Shown here: in pieces, positions 1-7,219 of the stretch
Position numbering within the stretch: position 1 is the stretch's first letter
Layout: each line of letters begins with the position of its first letter
NCBI RefSeq assembly: GCF_024970185.1
Contig: NZ_CP103965.1
Span: 5,351,001 to 5,415,000 of the forward strand
Length of the DNA: 64,000 nt
Direction of reading: 5' to 3'
From: Pseudomonas sp. N3-W
GTDB taxonomy: Bacteria > Pseudomonadota > Gammaproteobacteria > Pseudomonadales > Pseudomonadaceae
The notes under the pieces: generated by a model
The model's input: the letters and a program-made list of their open reading frames with translations, nothing else
Told to the model about the DNA's origin: nothing
Database searches by the model: none
Translations under genes and position numbers: made by a program

Positions 1-270
1 ACCGGGGATAACCGCATCGAAGCGATTGGCGCGGGCGGGCGGATTCTCAGCTCCAAATCGATCAACCGCACGGCGACCTTCGTGTTCTACATCGGCGATC
101 ACCACTTCGGCACCCTGACCGCCTTTGTGCCAGGCCGCTCCGCCGAGGCGTTCAAATTTACCTCGGCGTTGCCGGTGCAGGTCCTCAAAGGGATGGCGCC
201 GATCCTCACGCCGTACCTGCAGCCGGGGACCGGGACGCTGTGTCAGGCGCCCACGGTGGCAGGTAAATAA
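1..270 (+). CDS. C-terminal end of an unidentified protein (partial)
   Basis: An open frame runs from base 1 (frame 1) to a TAA at 268-270 and encodes 89 residues, so the start lies to the left of the window. I do not recognise the family. The visible part is mixed hydrophobic and polar, with no obvious membrane segment; it reads TGDNRIEAIGAGGRIL near the left edge and ends in a Cys-containing tail (GTLCQAPTVAGK). An internal GTG at 82 could start a shorter protein, but the frame is open through the edge, so a truncated larger gene is the simpler reading. Codon use matches the neighbours. Function unknown. Confidence 0.55.
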   Translation, partial: TGDNRIEAIGAGGRILSSKSINRTATFVFYIGDHHFGTLTAFVPGRSAEAFKFTSALPVQVLKGMAPILTPYLQPGTGTLCQAPTVAGK

Positions 271-337
271 ATGCCCCGTCACACCAGCAGCATCGCCGCC
301 AGCGGATCGCCGTTCGTCGCCGTGCCTTGCACTCTCG

Positions 338-353
338 TTAAGATATATCTTAA
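338..353. promoter_or_regulatory. Palindromic operator, probably for the PadR repressor
   Basis: TTAAGATATATCTTAA is a perfect 16-base palindrome 32 bases before the padR start codon. A second TATCT half lies at 358-362, giving an additional AGATA-N12-TATCT arrangement from 341. PadR/YqjI repressors bind AT-rich inverted repeats in their own promoter, so autoregulation is the natural inference. Confidence 0.6.
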
Positions 354-385
354 GTTGTATCTAAACACGACGAGAGAACGCAAAA

Positions 386-961
386 ATGAGAGACCATCAT
401 TCCCACCACCGCGAACACGGTGACGGCCGCGACGGCTTCGAGAAACGCCCAGGCCGCGAACGCGGCGGACGCGGCCCACGGGTGTTTGCCCCTGGCGACC
501 TGAAATTGCTGTTGCTGGCGCTGATCGCCGAACAGCCCTGCCACGGCTACGACCTGATCCGTCAGATCGAAGCCATGTTCGACGGCGCGTACAGTCCCAG
601 CCCCGGTGTGATCTACCCGACCCTGACCTTTCTGGAAGAAAGCGAAATGATCGAGGGCGACGCCGAAGCCGGCAAAAAACGCTACAGCGTGACCGACGCC
701 GGGCGTCACTCCCTGAGCGACCAGGCCATCGCCCTCGAAGGCGTGCGCATGCGCATCGACGTCAGCAAACGTTCGCTGCGTGGCCATGACCGTCCCGCCG
801 AAATTCACGAAGCGGTGCACAACCTGCGTCATGCCCTGCAACTGCATCACGGTCGCTGGAGCCCTGAAGAAATCATCCGTGTGGCGGCCCTGCTCAACAA
901 CACCGCCAAAGCCATTGTCGACGGCCCCGCCGTTCAAGCCGTACAGGAGAAAGCCGAATGA
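386..961 (+). CDS. PadR-family transcriptional regulator, YqjI-like
   Basis: This 191-residue regulator has a PadR winged helix (about residues 35-115: LKLLLLALIAEQPCHGYDLI, then YSPSPGVIYPTLTFLEE). It is preceded by a charged, His-rich tail (HHSHHREHGDGRDG) like that of E. coli YqjI, whose N-terminus binds nickel. YqjI represses itself and the neighbouring ferric reductase yqjH. The next gene here is a siderophore-interacting reductase that overlaps by four bases, the same pairing. The start ATG at 386 follows the palindrome at 338-353. The family call is secure; metal sensing by the His-rich tail is inferred from YqjI. Confidence 0.88.
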   Translation: MRDHHSHHREHGDGRDGFEKRPGRERGGRGPRVFAPGDLKLLLLALIAEQPCHGYDLIRQIEAMFDGAYSPSPGVIYPTLTFLEESEMIEGDAEAGKKRYSVTDAGRHSLSDQAIALEGVRMRIDVSKRSLRGHDRPAEIHEAVHNLRHALQLHHGRWSPEEIIRVAALLNNTAKAIVDGPAVQAVQEKAE

Positions 962-1743
962 GTGCAGTTGATAACCCGACCATTCACCGTGTCATGCATG
1001 AAATCAAACGCCGTCGCCTGCAAGTGCTGCGGGTGGTGGACCTGACGCCACGCATGCGCCGTATTACCCTCGGCGGCCCGGAGCTGGCCGGGTTTGTCAG
1101 CCTGGGCACCGACGACCACGTCAAGTTGCTGTTCCCGCAGAACGCGGCAGAAACGGCAGCACTGGAGCACCTGATTCTCGGCGCCGGCAAGACCGATCAA
1201 CCGATGCCTGCCATGCGCGACTACACCCCGCGCCGCTACGACCTCAAGACCCTGGAACTGGACATCGACTTCGTGCTGCACGGCGACGGCCCTGCCGCGA
1301 CCTGGGCCGAACAGGCCAAACCGGGGCAGTTCCTGCACATCGGCGGCCCACGGGGCTCGATGATCGTGCCGGACATCTTCGACAGCTACTTGCTGATCGG
1401 TGACGAAACCGCCCTGCCCGCCATCGCCCGGCGTCTTGAAGGCCTGGCGGCCAACCGGCGAGCGCTGGTGATTGTCGAAGTGGAAAACGGTGCCGAACAG
1501 CAACGCCTCGAAAGCGCCGCGCAGGTCGATGTGATCTGGGTGTTGCGCGAGGGCGGCAAGCATCACCTGCTGACCACCGTGCAGCAAATCACCGTACCGA
1601 GCGGCAACCTGTATGCGTGGGTCGCGACCGAAAGCAAAGTGTCACGGCAGATTCGCCGGGTGCTGCTTGATGAGCACGGGTTGGATGATCAGTTCGTGAA
1701 GGCGGCCGGGTATTGGCGGCTGGATGGCAGCGACGACGAGTAA
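958..1743 (+). CDS. Siderophore-interacting protein (FAD-dependent ferric reductase, YqjH-like)
   Basis: This 261-residue cytoplasmic flavoprotein releases iron from ferric-siderophore complexes by reduction. The FAD-binding half carries RDYTPRRY (residues 87-94), the characteristic SIP flavin motif, and LDIDFVLHGDGPAATWA (about 102-118). GGPRGS follows near 132, and the NAD(P)H-binding half begins with LLIGDETALPAI (about 148). The ATG overlaps the padR stop as ATGA, so the two are translationally coupled. Length and motifs match the family. The PadR neighbour suggests regulation by metal level. Confidence 0.9.
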   Translation: MSAVDNPTIHRVMHEIKRRRLQVLRVVDLTPRMRRITLGGPELAGFVSLGTDDHVKLLFPQNAAETAALEHLILGAGKTDQPMPAMRDYTPRRYDLKTLELDIDFVLHGDGPAATWAEQAKPGQFLHIGGPRGSMIVPDIFDSYLLIGDETALPAIARRLEGLAANRRALVIVEVENGAEQQRLESAAQVDVIWVLREGGKHHLLTTVQQITVPSGNLYAWVATESKVSRQIRRVLLDEHGLDDQFVKAAGYWRLDGSDDE

Positions 1744-1765
1744 TCAAGCCTGAGCAAAATCCCCA

Positions 1766-1855
1766 TGTGGGAGCGAGCTTGCTCGCGATGACGGTGTCAC
1801 ATTCAACATCAATGTTGACTGATCCACTGCCATCGCGAGCAAGCTCGCTCCCACA
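1766..1855. repeat. REP doublet (inverted pair)
   Basis: TGTGGGAGCGAGCTTGCTCG at 1766 continues to CGATG at 1790, and its reverse complement ends at 1855, with about 40 bases between. Each arm also has its own small palindrome (GAGCnnGCTC). It lies between the SIP gene and the convergent membrane gene and may form a long hairpin. Confidence 0.9.
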
Positions 1856-1877
1856 TTTGATTTTCGACACTCGCAGA

Positions 1878-2510
1878 CTATCGCCGCCGATCCAGCCCGA
1901 CCAACACCACCGCGATCCCCAAAAACCCGGCCAATATCCCCCCGGCATTGATAAACACCTGTGGATAACCCAGCGTCCCGACATCAACGAACGGATACAC
2001 ATAAGCGCTCAACAGATGCCCGCGCAGCAGCACATACCCGAAGTACACCAGCGGATAAATTGTCCAGAGCAGAATGTGCCACAGGCGCAATGTGCCCTTG
2101 TGCACGTACAGCCACCAGTACGCCAGAAACAGCAGCGGCATGATGTCGTGCAGCAACTCGTCGGCGATGAACTGCCAGCCTTCGGGGTGCCACAAGTGGC
2201 GCAACAGCAGGCTGTAGGCCAGGCCGACCACGACGATGCTCACGGCAATGCCGCTGCTCACCCAAGGTTGCAGGAACCAGCGCCGGGCCGCCGACGGTCG
2301 CGAGGTCAGCTCGCAGGTCAGCACGACTGCCACCAGGGTGTTGCTCAGTACGGTGAAATAGCTGAAAAAACTCACCAGCCCGCCCAACAGGCTGGCGCCC
2401 ATGCTCCAGCGCGCAGCGAGAATCAGGTACAGCTGAATGCCCAGGGCCGCCCAGCCCAACACCGCCGCCGTGGCCACGAAGCGGCGTCTGATGTGCGGGC
2501 GATTGAGCAT
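1878..2510 (-). CDS. Pr6Pr-family integral membrane protein
   Basis: A 210-residue protein that is almost entirely hydrophobic, with about six membrane segments (for example LGWAALGIQLYLILA, SFFSYFTVLSNTLVAVVL, IAVSIVVVGLAYSLLL, IMPLLFLAYWWLYV, FINAGGILAGFLGIAVVLVG). The pattern, with SYFTVLSNT and a P-L-x-Y-W-W stretch, fits the Pr6Pr membrane family, whose biochemical role is not established. The frame is open further upstream, but the ATG at 2510 (MLNRPHIRRR) starts just after the stop of the VF530 gene and precedes the first membrane segment, so I prefer it. Probably cotranscribed with that gene. Confidence 0.75.
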   Translation of the reverse strand: MLNRPHIRRRFVATAAVLGWAALGIQLYLILAARWSMGASLLGGLVSFFSYFTVLSNTLVAVVLTCELTSRPSAARRWFLQPWVSSGIAVSIVVVGLAYSLLLRHLWHPEGWQFIADELLHDIMPLLFLAYWWLYVHKGTLRLWHILLWTIYPLVYFGYVLLRGHLLSAYVYPFVDVGTLGYPQVFINAGGILAGFLGIAVVLVGLDRRR

Positions 2511-2512
2511 CG

Positions 2513-2743
2513 TCAGACCGGACGCTTGGTGCGCATCAACTTCACGTATAAACGCTCGACCTTCTCCCGCGCCCACGGCGTTTTGCGCAGGAAGGTCAGG
2601 CTCGACTTGATGCTCGGGTCGCTCTTGAAGCAGCGGATATCGATACGCTCGGCCAGCCCCGACCATTCGTAGTGCTCAACCAGCGCGTTGAGGATCTGTT
2701 CCAGCGTCACGCCGTGCAGCGGGTTGTTGTTCTGTTCGGTCAT
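2513..2743 (-). CDS. VF530-family (DUF2132) small protein
   Basis: This 76-residue protein contains the VF530 signature: [18 protein letters not shown], then [20 protein letters not shown] and [11 protein letters not shown]. The family is named after a Vibrio fischeri protein solved as a small helical domain that resembles double-stranded-DNA-binding folds; its cellular role is unknown. The length is typical. Its stop sits two bases before the start of the Pr6Pr membrane gene, suggesting one transcript. Confidence 0.85.
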   Translation of the reverse strand: MTEQNNNPLHGVTLEQILNALVEHYEWSGLAERIDIRCFKSDPSIKSSLTFLRKTPWAREKVERLYVKLMRTKRPV

Positions 2744-3046
2744 GCCGGGCCTTTGAGCGATGAAAGATTGGGAAGCCGCGCACCTTAGCCGAGGGCTTCG
2801 TTGGGGGGAAGCTGTCTGTTAAATGTAGGTGAACATTGAAAGATCATCCGAAGGCAGCGCTGCGCTCGGACAATCGCTTGATCCTGACTGTTACCAAATT
2901 CGAAATGATCCATGTCAATAAAACCTCTTTCTCTATGTGTAACGGGACATTATCCTTGCACCCTTAAAGCTGAAACGCTTCCGCTGCCGTTGCAGACCCT
3001 TCTGCGTTCAGTTCACCCTTAGAAAAAGATCAAGAATTTCATCTCT
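2744..3046. other. Intergenic region before oprB; no gene seen
   Basis: About 300 bases separate the divergent VF530 gene and oprB. The left part is GC-rich; the right part is AT-richer (2890-2960) and probably contains the oprB promoter, but I see no convincing -35/-10 pair, no terminator and no REP element. The Shine-Dalgarno before oprB is weak (AAAAAGATCAAGA). Confidence 0.5.
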
Positions 3047-4429
3047 ATGCCCGATTTCCAGACTTTGCGAGACAGCGCTGTCCGCCCCCCTGTTGCCAAC
3101 CGAAAAGCCCTGAACCTGGTCGGCGGCCTCAGCGCCTTGAGCCTCGCCACCTGCGCGCAGGCTGCCCCGGCCTTTGATAGCGACTCGCCGTGGATGCTCG
3201 GCGACTGGAACGGCACGCGTACCGAACTTGCGCAAAAGGGCTATGACTTCAAGGTCGATTACACCGGCGAAATGGGCAGCAACCTGCACGGCGGCTATAA
3301 CCAGGACCCCACCGCCCGTTACAGCGATCAGTTCGGCCTGGGCACGCATCTGGACCTGCAAAAAATTCTCGGCTGGGACGACGCTGAATTTCAGCTGACC
3401 GTCACCGAACGCAATGGCAACAACATCAGCAACGACCGGATCAACGACCCACGGGTTGGCGGTTTCACCTCGGCCCAGGAAGTCTGGGGTCGTGGGCAGA
3501 CCTGGCGTCTGACGCAGATGTGGTATCAGCAGAAATTTTTCGACCGGAAACTCGACATCAAGGTCGGTCGTTTTGGCGAAGGCGAAGACTTCAACAGCTT
3601 CCCCTGCGACTTCCAGAACCTGGCGTTCTGCGGCTCCCAGGTCGGTAACTGGGTCGGTGGCATCTGGTACAACTGGCCGGTCAGCCAATGGGCGATGCGG
3701 GTCAAATATCACCTGACGCCCGAGCTGTACGCACAGGTCGGTGCTTACGAACAGAACCCGTCGAACCTGGATCGCGGCAACGGCTTCAAGCTCAGCGGTA
3801 GCGGCACCCAGGGCGCGATCCTGCCGGTGGAGCTGGTCTGGACGCCCACGTTCCATGGCCTGCCGGGCGAATACCGTGCCGGTTACTACTACAGCAACGC
3901 CAAGGCCACCGACGCCTACAAAGACAGCAACGGCCAGCCGGCGGCGCTGAGCGGCGAAGCGTATCGCAGCGCCTCGAGCAAGCACGGCGTGTGGCTGGGC
4001 GTGCAACAGCAGGTCACCCGCCGCGCCAGCGACAACTCTCGCGGCCTGAGCGTTTTCGCCAACGGCACGATGCATGACAAGAAGACCAACGCCGTCGACA
4101 ACTACGTCCAGGCTGGCGTCGTCTACAAAGGCCTGTTCGATGCCCGCGCCCGCGATGACATCGGCTTTGCCCTGGCCCGTGTCCACGTCAACCCGGCTTA
4201 CCGCAAGAACGCCGAGGCGATCAACCAGGCCCGCGCCGTCTACGACTACGACGATCCGTCGTACCTGCCGCCGCAAGACACCGAATACAGCGCCGAACTC
4301 TATTACGGCGTGCACGTCACGAACTGGCTGACCGTGCGCCCGAACCTGCAATACATCCGCCACCCCGGTGGCGTGGACAAGGTCGATGACGCGCTGATTG
4401 GCGGGATCAAGATCACCTCGTCTTTCTGA
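3047..4429 (+). CDS. oprB: Carbohydrate-selective outer-membrane porin, OprB family
   Basis: A 460-residue porin that lets glucose and related sugars cross the outer membrane. A signal peptide (RKALNLVGGLSALSLATCAQA, cleaved near residue 40) follows an unusually long polar N-terminus of about 20 residues. The mature part opens with the OprB hallmark WMLGDWNGTRTELAQKGYDF and alternates short aromatic beta strands to a C-terminal GGIKITSSF ending in Phe, as expected for BAM substrates. It is directly followed by the PQQ glucose dehydrogenase, so the pair brings in and oxidises glucose in the periplasm. Only one plausible ATG is available. Confidence 0.92.
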   Translation: MPDFQTLRDSAVRPPVANRKALNLVGGLSALSLATCAQAAPAFDSDSPWMLGDWNGTRTELAQKGYDFKVDYTGEMGSNLHGGYNQDPTARYSDQFGLGTHLDLQKILGWDDAEFQLTVTERNGNNISNDRINDPRVGGFTSAQEVWGRGQTWRLTQMWYQQKFFDRKLDIKVGRFGEGEDFNSFPCDFQNLAFCGSQVGNWVGGIWYNWPVSQWAMRVKYHLTPELYAQVGAYEQNPSNLDRGNGFKLSGSGTQGAILPVELVWTPTFHGLPGEYRAGYYYSNAKATDAYKDSNGQPAALSGEAYRSASSKHGVWLGVQQQVTRRASDNSRGLSVFANGTMHDKKTNAVDNYVQAGVVYKGLFDARARDDIGFALARVHVNPAYRKNAEAINQARAVYDYDDPSYLPPQDTEYSAELYYGVHVTNWLTVRPNLQYIRHPGGVDKVDDALIGGIKITSSF

Positions 4430-4445
4430 TCAACGATACAAAACC

Positions 4446-4473
4446 TGTGGGAGCGAGCCTGCTCGCTCCCACA
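4446..4473. repeat. Collapsed REP palindrome
   Basis: A perfect 28-base palindrome, two 13-base arms around CT, made of the REP outer arms (TGTGGGAGCGAGC) joined without the usual spacer. It lies between oprB and gcd. The strong hairpin could cut down readthrough or protect oprB mRNA; no T-run follows, so it is not a standard terminator. Confidence 0.85.
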
Positions 4474-4582
4474 AGGGCATCGCGCCAACCAAACAAGTTT
4501 TAACTGAACCAAGCCCACGCCAGATCGTCATCTACAGTGATAAAGGCGCGGGACTACTTAAACGTCACGGAGAAACCACACT

Positions 4583-6994
4583 ATGAGCACTGATGGTGCT
4601 TTGAGTCGAAGCCGTCTGGCACCGAGCTTGCTCGGCATTCTGCTTTTGCTAATGGGCCTGGCCTTGCTGGCCGGAGGGATCAAGCTGAGCATGCTCGGCG
4701 GTTCGCTGTATTACCTGCTGGCCGGTATTGGCCTGGCGATCACCGGCGTGCTGCTGATTGCCGCACGGCGTGCCGCGCTGGGCCTGTACGCACTGGTGCT
4801 GTTTGCCAGTACCGTGTGGGCGCTGTGGGAAATCGGCCTCGATTGGTGGCAACTGGTGCCGCGTCTGTCGCTGTGGTTCGCGCTCGGCGTAGTCCTGTTG
4901 TTGCCGTGGTTTCGCCGCCCGTTGCTGCGTAACGGCGCCGCACCGCTGGGCACCGCCGCACTGAGCGTGGCCGTGGTACTGGCCGGTGCTACCGCCATTG
5001 CCAGCCAATTCACCCACCCGGGTGAAATCAAGGGCGAGCTGGGCCGCGACACGGCTGACATGACCAGCACCGCGCCAGCCATGCCTGATGGCGAATGGCA
5101 GTCTTATGGCCGCACCGAATTCGGTGACCGCTATTCGCCGCTCAAGCAAATCACGCCGGACAACGTCGGCAAGCTGAAAGAGGCCTGGCGCATCCAGACC
5201 GGCGACCTGCCGACTGCCGATGACCCGGTCGAGCTGACCAACGAAAACACCCCGCTGAAGGTCAACGGCATGATCTATGCCTGCACCGCTCACAGCAAAG
5301 TGCTTGCGCTGGACCCGGACACCGGCAAGGAACTCTGGCGTTTCGATCCGCAGATCAAGAGCCCTGTCGGCTTCAAGGGCTTTGCCCACATGACCTGCCG
5401 GGGTGTTTCGTACTACGACGAGAACGCCTACGCGAAGTCGGGTGACGCATCGAACGTGGCCATCACCGAAGCCGGCAAAGCCGTTGCCCAGGCCTGCCCA
5501 CGTCGCCTGTACCTGCCGACCGCCGATGCGCGCCTGATCGCACTCAATGCCGACACCGGCAAGGTCTGCGAAGGCTTCGGCAACAAAGGCACGGTTGACC
5601 TGACCCAGGGTATCGGTCCGTTCACCCCGGGCGGCTACTACGCCACCTCGCCGGCCGCGATTACCCGTGATCTGGTGATCATGGGCGGTCACGTCACCGA
5701 CAACGAATCGACCAACGAACCTTCGGGCGTGATCCGCGCTTTCGATATACATGACGGTCATCTGGTCTGGAACTGGGACAGCGGCAATCCGGAGGCGACC
5801 GAGCCTTTGGCACCAGGCAAGACCTACACCCGCAACTCGCCGAACATGTGGTCACTGGCCAGCGTCGACGAAAAACTGGGCATGGTGTACCTGCCACTGG
5901 GCAATCAGATGCCTGACCAGTGGGGCGGTAACCGTATGCCGGGCGCCGAGAAATTCAGCGCCGGCGTGGTGGCGCTGGACCTCGCCACCGGCAAGGTGCG
6001 CTGGAACTACCAGTTCACTCACCATGACCTGTGGGACATGGACGTTCCTAGCCAGCCGACCCTGCTGGACATGAAGACCGCCGACGGCGTGAAGCCGGCG
6101 CTGATCGCGCCGACCAAACAAGGCAGCCTGTATGTCCTGGACCGTCGCGACGGCACGGCGATTGTGCCGATTCGTGAAATTGCGGTGCCACAAGGCGCAG
6201 TTGCAGGCGACCATACTGCTCCGACCCAGGCCCGTTCGGACCTGAACCTGCTGGCCCCGGAACTGACCGAAAAAGCCATGTGGGGCGCGAGCCCGTTCGA
6301 TCAGATGCTGTGCCGTATCCAGTTCAAGGAACTGCGTTACGAAGGCCAGTACACCCCGCCATCGTTGCAGGGCAGCCTGATCTATCCGGGTAACGTCGGT
6401 GTGTTCAACTGGGGCAGTGTGTCGGTCGACCCGGTTCGCCAGATCCTGTTCACCAACCCGAACTACATGGCGTTCGTCTCGAAGATGATCCCGCGTGCCG
6501 AAGTGGCCGCCGACAGCAAGCGTGAAAGTGAAACGGCTGGCATCCAGCCCAACACTGGCGCGCCGTTCGCAGTCACCATGCACCCGTTCATGTCGCCATT
6601 CGGTGTACCGTGCCAGGCGCCAGCCTGGGGCTATGTCGCCGGTATCGACCTGACCACCAGCAAAGTGGTGTGGAAGCACAAGAACGGCACCAGTCGCGAC
6701 AGCTCGCCACTGCCTATCGGCCTGACCCTGGGCGTGCCAAGCATGGGCGGCTCGATGGTCACTGCTGGCGGCGTCGGCTTCCTCAGCGGCACCCTGGACC
6801 AGTACCTGCGCGCCTATGACGTCAACAGCGGCAAGGAACTGTGGAAGTCGCGCCTGCCAGCAGGCGGCCAGGCCACCCCAATGACCTACACCGGCAAGGA
6901 CGGCAAACAGTACGTGCTGCTCGTCGTTGGCGGTCACGGCTCACTGGGCACCAAAATGGGCGACTATGTGATCGCGTACAAACTGCCGGAATAA
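4583..6994 (+). CDS. gcd: Membrane-bound PQQ-dependent glucose dehydrogenase
   Basis: An 803-residue enzyme that oxidises glucose to gluconolactone in the periplasm and passes electrons to ubiquinone. The N-terminus has five membrane helices (about residues 10-140, LLGILLLLMGLALLAGGI onward). The rest is an eight-bladed PQQ propeller with repeated tryptophan-docking units (ALDPDTGKELWRFDP, ALDLATGKVRWNYQ, AYDVNSGKELWKSRLPAGG). HHDLWDMDVPSQPTL and NTGAPFAV are characteristic of this subfamily. Length matches known Gcd proteins (about 800). A GGAG Shine-Dalgarno precedes the ATG. The upstream oprB and downstream terminator define a two-gene glucose-oxidation unit. Confidence 0.96.
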   Translation: MSTDGALSRSRLAPSLLGILLLLMGLALLAGGIKLSMLGGSLYYLLAGIGLAITGVLLIAARRAALGLYALVLFASTVWALWEIGLDWWQLVPRLSLWFALGVVLLLPWFRRPLLRNGAAPLGTAALSVAVVLAGATAIASQFTHPGEIKGELGRDTADMTSTAPAMPDGEWQSYGRTEFGDRYSPLKQITPDNVGKLKEAWRIQTGDLPTADDPVELTNENTPLKVNGMIYACTAHSKVLALDPDTGKELWRFDPQIKSPVGFKGFAHMTCRGVSYYDENAYAKSGDASNVAITEAGKAVAQACPRRLYLPTADARLIALNADTGKVCEGFGNKGTVDLTQGIGPFTPGGYYATSPAAITRDLVIMGGHVTDNESTNEPSGVIRAFDIHDGHLVWNWDSGNPEATEPLAPGKTYTRNSPNMWSLASVDEKLGMVYLPLGNQMPDQWGGNRMPGAEKFSAGVVALDLATGKVRWNYQFTHHDLWDMDVPSQPTLLDMKTADGVKPALIAPTKQGSLYVLDRRDGTAIVPIREIAVPQGAVAGDHTAPTQARSDLNLLAPELTEKAMWGASPFDQMLCRIQFKELRYEGQYTPPSLQGSLIYPGNVGVFNWGSVSVDPVRQILFTNPNYMAFVSKMIPRAEVAADSKRESETAGIQPNTGAPFAVTMHPFMSPFGVPCQAPAWGYVAGIDLTTSKVVWKHKNGTSRDSSPLPIGLTLGVPSMGGSMVTAGGVGFLSGTLDQYLRAYDVNSGKELWKSRLPAGGQATPMTYTGKDGKQYVLLVVGGHGSLGTKMGDYVIAYKLPE

Positions 6995-7013
6995 GCGTTA
7001 GCGGCAAGTAAAG

Positions 7014-7049
7014 AAAAAGGCGACACCTGTGAGGGGGTCGCCTTTTTTT
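7014..7049 (+). terminator. Rho-independent terminator after gcd
   Basis: AAAAAGGCGAC and GTCGCCTTTTTTT form a stem with a GC-rich loop followed by seven T, about 20 bases after the gcd stop. Confidence 0.88.
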
Positions 7050-7219
7050 GTGGTTGCCGAATCACTGCCACACCGCCGACCCACAGGGAATTTTGCGTGT
7101 TCGAAATTTCCGTGTTCGATTACCTGAACGCCTGAAACACACCCTGAAATATCCCCGCCCATTGAAACCACCCCCCACCTGCCCCATCTAACACCCATAC
7201 CCCATTGCGCAGGTGCCCC

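Noticed and set aside
2940..2975. Sigma-54-like promoter upstream of oprB (GGGACATTATCCTTGCA)
   Set aside because: The GG to GC spacing is 11 bases rather than the required 10, so the match is off by one.
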